Of a DNA stretch of 12,149 nt, positions 7,334 to 12,149 are shown piece by piece. The translations under genes and the position numbers were made by a program. The notes beneath the pieces are model-generated. The model saw only the letters and a list, made by a program, of their open reading frames with translations, did no database searches and was not told where the DNA came from. The DNA is from Pseudomonadota bacterium. Lineage in GTDB: Bacteria; Pseudomonadota; Gammaproteobacteria; Burkholderiales; Ferrovaceae. Location of the stretch: NCBI GenBank assembly GCA_021811005.1, contig JAJZPY010000064.1, positions 1-12,149 on the forward strand, written 5' to 3'. The stretch's first letter is position 1. Every line of letters starts with the position of its first letter.

Positions 7334-7491
7334 ATCACGCCGGCGATACTGGAAAATTCCGAACTGACGCTGGTGCCCAGCAACGACACGGCCCCAATGA
7401 TTGCGGCTGCAATCAGGGCGGCAATCAGCGCGTACTCGATGGCGCTCACGCCTTCTTCAGAAGCAACAAAAGCGGTAATGATTTTCTTCAT
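7330..7491 (-). CDS. Flp/Fap-family type IVb prepilin
   Basis: On the minus strand a 53-residue frame starts at the ATG complementary to 7489-7491. It reads as a classic Flp pilin: a short basic leader (MKKIITAF), acidic residues before the cut, then EEGVSAIEYALIAALIAA. The prepilin cleavage motif G|xxxxEY is intact: cut after Gly14, Glu19 and Tyr20 at mature positions +5 and +6. A hydrophobic helix of about 20 residues follows, then a short polar tail. After cleavage the mature pilin is 39 residues. Such pilins assemble into tad-type pili used in adhesion and twitching-independent surface attachment. An AGGGGG ribosome site lies 5 bases upstream on that strand. No tad/cpa assembly genes are in the window, so it is an orphan here. 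It is divergent from the c-di-GMP gene and convergent with ubiT. Confidence 0.9.
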   Translation of the reverse strand: MKKIITAFVASEEGVSAIEYALIAALIAAAIIGAVSLLGTSVSSEFSSIAGVI

Positions 7492-7587
7492 GTCTGCCCC
7501 CTTTTCTGGAACGCTTGCCTGTGTACATAATGACAGCAGAGCCGGTGTGCCTGCAACAACCCCGACCCGGCTTGATCTTTTTCATGA

Positions 7588-7608
7588 GCTTCGCTTAACG
7601 TGCGAAGC
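7588..7608. other. Inverted repeat upstream of the GGDEF-EAL gene
   Basis: GCTTCGC at 7588-7594 and GCGAAGC at 7602-7608 form a perfect 7-bp stem with a 7-base loop (TTAACGT). It ends 17 bases before the GTG start and 8 bases before the AGGA ribosome site. It lacks a T-run, so it is not a typical terminator. It could be an operator or an mRNA hairpin affecting translation. The rest of the pilin/GGDEF intergenic region (7492-7625) shows no strong promoter to my eye. Confidence 0.4.
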
Positions 7609-7625
7609 GACAGGACAGGAAAACC

Positions 7626-9383
7626 GTGAAACAGAGTTTGTGGGGGCCTTTATTCAAGTTGTCCGCGAAAATGCGCGGACAGGATGCACATGACCTTTCC
7701 CTCGAGGTCAGCGAAGCACGCTGGAAGCTCGCCCTGGAAGGCTCCAACATGGGCGTATGGGACTGGCATCTGGACACCGATCTCGTATTTCGCTCAGGTC
7801 AGTGGCATGAAATTTATGGCTATGCCGAAGGCGAAGTGGGGCCCACGGCCCAGGATGGCCGCAAACTGATCCACCCGGATGACCTGACGCAAGCCATCCA
7901 GGACATTCAAGACCATCTTGCAGGAAAAACCACCCTTTTCGAATCGGAGTTCCGCCTGCGCTGCAAGGACGGCACCTGGAAATGGACCCAAAGCCGGGGC
8001 ATGATCGTGAGCACCAGCCCCAATGGCCGCCCCCTGCGCCTGATCGGCACCCACACCGACATCAGTGAACGCAAGCATTCCGAGGCGGAAATGCTGCGCC
8101 TCGCGCACTACGACGTCATCACGGCGCTGCCCAACCGGGTTTTATTTCTGGACCGCTTTGAGCAGGAAATCAGGAAAGCGCAACGGCACCGCCAGGCCCT
8201 GGCGCTGATGTTCATCGACCTCGACCGCTTCAAGGAAATCAACGACACGCTGGGCCACGACACGGGGGACCAGCTGCTTCGCGAAACCGGGCAACGGCTG
8301 CAAGGATGCGTGCGCGCCACCGATACGGTCGCCCGCCTGGGAGGAGACGAGTTCACCGTGCTTCTGACCCACCTTGAAGACATGAACCATGTGGACCGCA
8401 TCGCACAAACCATCCTGGACCACATTGCCAGGCCCTACCAGTTTGGCGACGAAATGGTTTACGTCACGGGCAGCATCGGCATAACCCTCTACCCCCACGA
8501 TTCCACCGACCTGGAAACACTGGTCAGGAACGCGGATCAGGCCATGTATGCCGCCAAAAGCAGCGGACGCAACGGCTATCATTACTTCACGCCTTCCATG
8601 CAGGCCGCTGCATTTTCACGTTTGAAAATCGCCAACGACTTGCGCAAGGCGGTCCAGCTGGAACAAATCCAGGTCCACTACCAGCCCATCGTGGAACTGG
8701 CTACCGGGCGGGTAACCAAAGCGGAAGCCCTGGTCCGGTGGCTGCATCCGGAACGGGGACTGGTGTTCCCCGGGGACTTCATTCCCATCGCGGAAGATAC
8801 CGGACTGATCACCGTCATCGGCGACGAAGTGTTTGCCCAGGCCGCCCGCCAGACGGCCCTGTGGCGCAACGCCCTCCCCAATTTCCAGATGACCGTGAAC
8901 AAGTCGCCGGCCCAGTTCCGCAACAGCCGCGAACATACCCACTGGATCCAATTGCTCCACGACCTGGGAGTGCCCGGAGAAAGCATGGTGATTGAAATTA
9001 CCGAAGGCCTGCTCCTGGATGCCCATCCCCCCATCGCCCAGCGTTTGGAGAGTTTTCACGATGCCGGCCTGCGGATCGCGATCGACGACTTCGGCACGGG
9101 ATACTCTTCCCTGGCCTATCTCAAGAAATTCGAGATCGATTACGTCAAAATCGACCGCTCCTTCACTGCGAACCTGCAGCCCGATTCGGATGACCTGGCG
9201 ATCTGTGAAGCCATCGTGGTGATGGCCCACAAGCTGGGAATCCAGGTCATCGCGGAAGGGGTGGAAACCGAGACCCAGCGGGATCTGCTGCTCAAGGCGG
9301 GTTGCGACTATGCCCAGGGATTCCTGTTTTCACGCCCGCTGCCGGCGGCCCAGTTCGAAGCCCGGTTTTTCCCCGCAGGCTAG
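7626..9383 (+). CDS. PAS-GGDEF-EAL cyclic di-GMP signalling protein
   Basis: This 585-residue cytoplasmic protein combines a sensor with both c-di-GMP enzyme domains. A PAS domain (PAS_3 type, about 30-150) runs from ARWKLALEGSNMGVWDW through FRLRCKDGTWKW to GTHTDISERK. The GGDEF diguanylate cyclase domain spans about 160-320. It has an intact GGDEF motif at 239-243 and a product-inhibition I-site RATD at 230-233, five residues upstream. The EAL phosphodiesterase domain spans about 335-580, with EALVRW at 367-372, DDFGTGYSSL at 487-496, VKIDRSF at 507-513 and EGVETE at 544-549. The usual N-x-S motif reads VNKSPAQF, which is acceptable. Both domains therefore look catalytically competent. No membrane segment is visible. 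The start is GTG at 7626 with AGGA five bases upstream. Its TAG overlaps the opposing gene's stop. The proximity of a pilin gene suggests surface behaviour as an output, but that is inference. Confidence 0.93.
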   Translation: MKQSLWGPLFKLSAKMRGQDAHDLSLEVSEARWKLALEGSNMGVWDWHLDTDLVFRSGQWHEIYGYAEGEVGPTAQDGRKLIHPDDLTQAIQDIQDHLAGKTTLFESEFRLRCKDGTWKWTQSRGMIVSTSPNGRPLRLIGTHTDISERKHSEAEMLRLAHYDVITALPNRVLFLDRFEQEIRKAQRHRQALALMFIDLDRFKEINDTLGHDTGDQLLRETGQRLQGCVRATDTVARLGGDEFTVLLTHLEDMNHVDRIAQTILDHIARPYQFGDEMVYVTGSIGITLYPHDSTDLETLVRNADQAMYAAKSSGRNGYHYFTPSMQAAAFSRLKIANDLRKAVQLEQIQVHYQPIVELATGRVTKAEALVRWLHPERGLVFPGDFIPIAEDTGLITVIGDEVFAQAARQTALWRNALPNFQMTVNKSPAQFRNSREHTHWIQLLHDLGVPGESMVIEITEGLLLDAHPPIAQRLESFHDAGLRIAIDDFGTGYSSLAYLKKFEIDYVKIDRSFTANLQPDSDDLAICEAIVVMAHKLGIQVIAEGVETETQRDLLLKAGCDYAQGFLFSRPLPAAQFEARFFPAG

Positions 9384-10009
9384 TTGCCGTTGTATTTCCG
9401 GATCGCCTCCCGTATGCCCTGCACCTGGGAGGCGATTTTGGCCTTGGCCGGATCAGGAGGAGGCGCCTTTGAAACAGGGGCCGGGGCTGGGGTCTTGGCT
9501 GGAGCGGGCGCGGACGCAGGTGCGGCAGCCGGAGCGGCCGCAGCAGCGGGCTGGGGATCCGGGCCCGCCGGCACGGGTTCCAGCATTTTCTCGATGGTCG
9601 GTGCAATCTTGAGGCGCGCCTGGGCCTGGGCCATGGCGTGGATCATCAGGGCATCGCGCTCTTCATGCCTTTTGTCTTTTTCCTCGTCAACCGCCTTTTC
9701 CTGTTTTATGGCCGCCTGATATTTCACGAACGCATCGTTGGCCGCGGTCAGTCGATGGGTCAGGTCATTGACGAGCGCCGAGTCTGCAGCCAGCTTCTCC
9801 TGCCACCCATGCACCAGGTACAGGGCCCCGCCGCCCATCAGAACGCCCACCAACCCAAAGACCAGGCCCAGCCAGGGCAGCAGGCCGCCCCGCTTGCGTC
9901 GAGCCGGTCCTTCCTCTTTCCCTTTGCGTCCGCGCGACCGCCCTTCTCCTTCAGCTTCGCCTTCTTCATCTAGCCGGCTGTCCGGCCGTTCCTCGCTGTC
10001 TCGCCTCAT
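9380..10009 (-). CDS. Single-pass membrane protein with periplasmic coiled-coil and Pro/Ala-rich tail, function unknown
   Basis: I do not recognise a family for this 209-residue protein. Residues 1-41 are highly charged (alternating Glu/Asp and Arg/Lys, ending RRKR). One membrane helix follows at about 43-68, so the N-terminus should be cytoplasmic and the rest periplasmic. Residues 69-143 are rich in Lys, Glu, Ala and Gln and look helical, possibly coiled coil. Residues 145-190 are almost entirely Pro and Ala with a few Lys, a likely extended spacer. A last helix (PAKAKIASQVQGIREAIRKY) precedes the end. This layout recalls TonB/TolA-like spanners, but no TonB C-terminal domain is present. 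GGGAGGA sits six bases before the ATG (minus strand), and codon choice matches the neighbours. It is divergent from the site-2 protease gene and converges on the GGDEF-EAL gene with a 4-base overlap. Confidence 0.8.
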   Translation of the reverse strand: MRRDSEERPDSRLDEEGEAEGEGRSRGRKGKEEGPARRKRGGLLPWLGLVFGLVGVLMGGGALYLVHGWQEKLAADSALVNDLTHRLTAANDAFVKYQAAIKQEKAVDEEKDKRHEERDALMIHAMAQAQARLKIAPTIEKMLEPVPAGPDPQPAAAAAPAAAPASAPAPAKTPAPAPVSKAPPPDPAKAKIASQVQGIREAIRKYNGN

Positions 10010-10111
10010 GGCTGTTTCCTCCCGGAGGGACTCTGTCTTTATACTGACCCTTAAAGGGAAATATCGGCTTCCCCGGCAAAATATTGAGCCGGCGCCTTCA
10101 AGGGGATTTCA
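10010..10111. promoter_or_regulatory. Divergent intergenic region between the membrane-protein gene and the site-2 protease gene
   Basis: This 102-base gap must hold the signals for both divergent genes. On the plus strand, TATACT at 10040-10045 resembles a -10 box. On the minus strand, TATAAA (complement of 10038-10043) overlaps it. A short inverted repeat CCCTT-A-AAGGG lies at 10048-10058. No convincing -35 partner is seen for either direction. Overlapping opposite -10-like boxes suggest shared or mutually exclusive expression, but this is weak evidence. Confidence 0.35.
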
Positions 10112-11224
10112 ATGGCACAACAGCGCATTCCGCTCGGCAGGATTCTGGGCATACCCATCGCTCTCGATTTTTCCTGGTTTCTGGTCTTTACCCTGCTCAC
10201 CTGGATCCTGGCGAGCAGCTACTATCCCTCCCAGTTTCCTGACTGGCCCCATGGGCGCTATTGGATCATGGGGGCCGTCACCGCCCTCGCGTTCTTTGCC
10301 AGCGTGCTGCTGCACGAGCTGGGCCATTCGGCCGTGGCCTTGCGATACCGGGTCCAGGTCCGCCGCATCACGCTCCACATCTTCGGCGGCATTGCCGAAA
10401 TTGCCGACGAGTCGCCCAGCCCCACAGCCGAATTCCTGATTGCCCTGGCCGGCCCGGCGGTCAGCCTGGCGCTCGCCCTGGCCTCGCACCTGCTGCAGCA
10501 ATGGACGGCCGGCATCGAAGCCCTGTCCGGACTGTTCAAATACCTGAGCTACATCAACCTGAGCCTCGCCCTGTTCAATCTACTGCCCGGCTATCCGCTG
10601 GATGGCGGCCGCCTTTTTCGCGCCGTGCTGTGGGCCTTCACCGGCAATTTGCGCGGGGCCACGCGCGTTGCCGCCACGGCGGGCCGGGGGTTTGCTTTCC
10701 TGCTCATCCTGATCGGCGCCTGGCAGATCCTTTCCGGAAATCTGGGCGGACTGTGGATCGTTTTCATTGGCTGGTTTCTCGACAATGCCGCCAAAGCCCA
10801 ACTGCAGGAAGGGGTGTTTCGCGATCTCCTGTCGGGGCATCCCGTGGCCCAGGTCATGAACCCTGCCTGCCCCGAAGTGCCCTCCACCCTCCCCCTGCAG
10901 CAGCTGGTGGACGACTACATTCTCACGGGGCACCAGCGCTGCTTCCTGGTACGCGAAGGTGACCGAACCACCGGGCTCGTCACCCCCCAGCGCATTCGCG
11001 CCGTGCCGCGCCCCGAATGGAACCACCAGACAGCGGGAGGCGTGATGCTGCCGCTGCAGGAAGCGCTTTCCATTGCCCCGGACGCGTCCCTGTGGCAAGC
11101 CCTGCAGCGCATGGACCGGGATGGGGTCAACCAGTTGCCCGTCATCCGGCAGGGGCAGGTGGTCGGCATGCTGAGCCGGGAAGACGTCATTTCCTATTTG
11201 CGCACCCTGGCCGACTGGAGTTAA
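10112..11224 (+). CDS. Site-2 protease family (M50) membrane metalloprotease with CBS domains
   Basis: This 370-residue protein is an intramembrane zinc protease of the S2P/M50B type with a C-terminal pair of CBS domains. The zinc-binding HELGH is at 68-72 inside a membrane helix. The third ligand region, FNLLPGYPLDGGR, is at 155-167 with Asp164. About six membrane helices are visible up to residue ~223. CBS repeats follow at about 240-297 (starting VAQVMNPACPEVPS) and 308-366 (ending VVGMLSREDVISYL); such domains usually bind adenine nucleotides. S2P enzymes release signalling proteins from the membrane by cutting single-pass helices. The ATG is preceded by AGGGG at a 6-base spacing. A Tat-signal MmgE/PrpD gene follows 24 bases downstream, and a single-pass membrane protein is divergent. 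The substrate is unknown. Confidence 0.92.
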   Translation: MAQQRIPLGRILGIPIALDFSWFLVFTLLTWILASSYYPSQFPDWPHGRYWIMGAVTALAFFASVLLHELGHSAVALRYRVQVRRITLHIFGGIAEIADESPSPTAEFLIALAGPAVSLALALASHLLQQWTAGIEALSGLFKYLSYINLSLALFNLLPGYPLDGGRLFRAVLWAFTGNLRGATRVAATAGRGFAFLLILIGAWQILSGNLGGLWIVFIGWFLDNAAKAQLQEGVFRDLLSGHPVAQVMNPACPEVPSTLPLQQLVDDYILTGHQRCFLVREGDRTTGLVTPQRIRAVPRPEWNHQTAGGVMLPLQEALSIAPDASLWQALQRMDRDGVNQLPVIRQGQVVGMLSREDVISYLRTLADWS

Positions 11225-11228
11225 GGAC

Positions 11229-11246
11229 CGGGTGTTAACATACCCG
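11229..11246. other. Short inverted repeat in the protease-MmgE/PrpD gap
   Basis: CGGGT at 11229-11233 and ACCCG at 11242-11246 are complementary, flanking GTTAACAT, which itself holds the palindrome GTTAAC. It fills most of the 24-base gap and covers the place where a ribosome site would be expected. It could be an operator or an attenuating hairpin, but a chance match is quite possible at this length. Confidence 0.25.
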
Positions 11247-11248
11247 CC

Positions 11249-12149
11249 ATGAACCCTTTCAATCGTCGCGATTTTCTCAAAACCAGCGCTGCCGCGGTCG
11301 CAGCGCCCCTTTCACTGGCCCAATCCCCATCGGCCCAGGCCCAGACTCCGCAAACAGCAGACCCCCAGCAACCGCCCCATGGCGTGACCCACACGCTGGC
11401 GCGCTACGTGGTGCAAGCCCGCTACGAAGACCTGCCCGCGCCGGTTCGGCACGAAGGCGCACGCACCCTGCTCAACTGGGTGGGCGTTGCGGTGGGCGGA
11501 TCGCATCATGAAACCATCGAATGCGCCGTGTCCGCCCTCGCACCTTTCTCGGGGCCGGGGCAAGCCAGCCTGCTGGGCCGTCACGAACGCTTCGACATCA
11601 TGAACGCCGCTTTCGTGAACGGCGTCTCAAGCCACGTTTTCGATTACGACGACACCCATCTCAAAACCATCATCCACCCGGCTGGTCCGGTGGTTTCCGC
11701 CATTCTGGCCCTTTCCGAATATCACCCCGTTTCCGGCAAGGATTTCCTGAATGCGCTCGTGCTGGGCGTGGAAACCTCCTGCCGCATCGGCAATGCGGTT
11801 TACCCCAACCATTACGACGTGGGCTGGCACATCACCGGCACCACCGGCCCCTTCGGCGCAGCTGCCGCGGCCGGCAAGCTGCTGGGCCTGAGCGAACAGC
11901 AAATGGTGTGGGCCCTGGGCCTGGCGGCTTCCCAGCCCGTGGGCTTGCGCGAATCCTTCGGTTCCATGACCAAAAGCTTCAATCCCGGCCGGGCGGCCAG
12001 CAACGGGCTTTTTGCGGCCCTGCTGGCGGCGAAGAATTTCACCAGTTCCGACGGCATGATCGAAGCGAAGCGCGGCTGGGCCAACACCATCAGCACCAAG
12101 CAGGATTACCGCGAAATCACGGAAGGACTGGGCCAGCTCGATGGAGCCG
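11249..12149 (+). CDS. Tat-exported MmgE/PrpD-family protein (partial, runs off the right edge)
   Basis: The first 300 codons are present. The N-terminus carries a twin-arginine signal, NRRDFLK at residues 5-11, then an Ala-rich hydrophobic core and a probable cut after SAQA at residue 31. The mature part is a MmgE/PrpD fold: LARYVVQARYEDLP, FVNGVSSHVFDYDDTH (122-137), IIHPAGPVVSAILAL, GWHITGTTGPFGAAAAAGKLLGL (192-214) and SFNPGRAASNGLFAALLA. The family includes 2-methylcitrate dehydratase PrpD and cis-aconitate decarboxylase, which are cytoplasmic, so a Tat-exported member probably has another substrate. At the position where many members have a His in the x-H-x-G-x-A motif, this one has Asn245. 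No Shine-Dalgarno is visible before the ATG; the Tat motif fixes the start. It may be co-transcribed with the protease gene 24 bases upstream. Confidence 0.88.
   Translation, partial: MNPFNRRDFLKTSAAAVAAPLSLAQSPSAQAQTPQTADPQQPPHGVTHTLARYVVQARYEDLPAPVRHEGARTLLNWVGVAVGGSHHETIECAVSALAPFSGPGQASLLGRHERFDIMNAAFVNGVSSHVFDYDDTHLKTIIHPAGPVVSAILALSEYHPVSGKDFLNALVLGVETSCRIGNAVYPNHYDVGWHITGTTGPFGAAAAAGKLLGLSEQQMVWALGLAASQPVGLRESFGSMTKSFNPGRAASNGLFAALLAAKNFTSSDGMIEAKRGWANTISTKQDYREITEGLGQLDGA

Noticed and set aside
7572..7585. Second FNR-like box TTGAT-CTTT-TTCAT upstream of the GGDEF-EAL gene
   Set aside because: The match is 8 of 10, but a class II start would fall at 7620, only 6 bases before the GTG, with no -10 box at 7608-7613. 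The minus-strand direction gives no -10 either.
7492..7625. Sigma-54 promoter for the pilin gene
   Set aside because: A GGCAC-like segment exists on the minus strand, but the GG-to-GC spacing is 12, not 10, bases.
1..12149. CRISPR array, tRNA, rRNA or insertion sequence
   Set aside because: No spaced direct repeats, cloverleaf, rRNA motifs, transposase or terminal inverted repeats were seen.

Overview
The window is GC-rich (roughly 60%+ by eye), densely coded DNA from a Gram-negative respiratory bacterium. A Liv-type ABC transporter, a complete oxygen-independent ubiquinone set, an Flp pilin, a PAS-GGDEF-EAL protein and a Tat-exported MmgE/PrpD protein together suggest a facultatively anaerobic proteobacterium. 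Betaproteobacteria is the most likely class, but this is inferred from gene content and codon style, not from a marker gene.

Layout. (1) Positions 1-3353 hold the end of a branched-chain-amino-acid-type ABC transporter operon: the tail of a LivF-like ATPase, a periplasmic binding protein, and LivH- and LivM-type permeases, tightly coupled. The first ~80 bases do not fit an ABC ATPase. They encode a membrane-helix-like stretch joined in frame to the ATPase tail, so the left edge looks like a chimera or fusion. (2) Positions 3350-7333 hold ubiD-ubiU-ubiV-ubiT, overlapping or nearly touching. These encode the prFMN-dependent decarboxylase, the two Fe-S U32-family hydroxylation proteins and the SCP2-type lipid-binding factor of the O2-independent ubiquinone pathway. 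An FNR-type box (TTGAT-N4-CGCAA) overlaps the livM stop codon. It is centred exactly 41.5 bp upstream of the start expected from a -10-like AATACT, which suggests anaerobic induction independent of the transporter. (3) A 53-codon Flp/Fap pilin gene lies on the minus strand at 7330-7491, converging on ubiT. A PAS-GGDEF-EAL c-di-GMP protein is divergent from it (7626-9383). (4) A single-pass membrane protein with a Pro/Ala-rich tail (minus strand, 9380-10009) is divergent from a site-2-protease/CBS-domain protein (10112-11224). (5) The right edge carries the first 300 codons of a Tat-signal MmgE/PrpD-family protein.

The clearest functional unit is the ubiDUVT operon with its FNR-like promoter; it would let the cell make ubiquinone when O2 is absent. 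Both convergent gene pairs end in a shared 4-base palindrome (TTAA and CTAG) containing both stop codons, with no visible terminator between them. I see no CRISPR array, tRNA, rRNA or insertion sequence. Nothing here is clearly a new system. The least explained items are the left-edge junction, the orphan pilin, and the pairing of the Pro/Ala-rich membrane protein with the site-2 protease.
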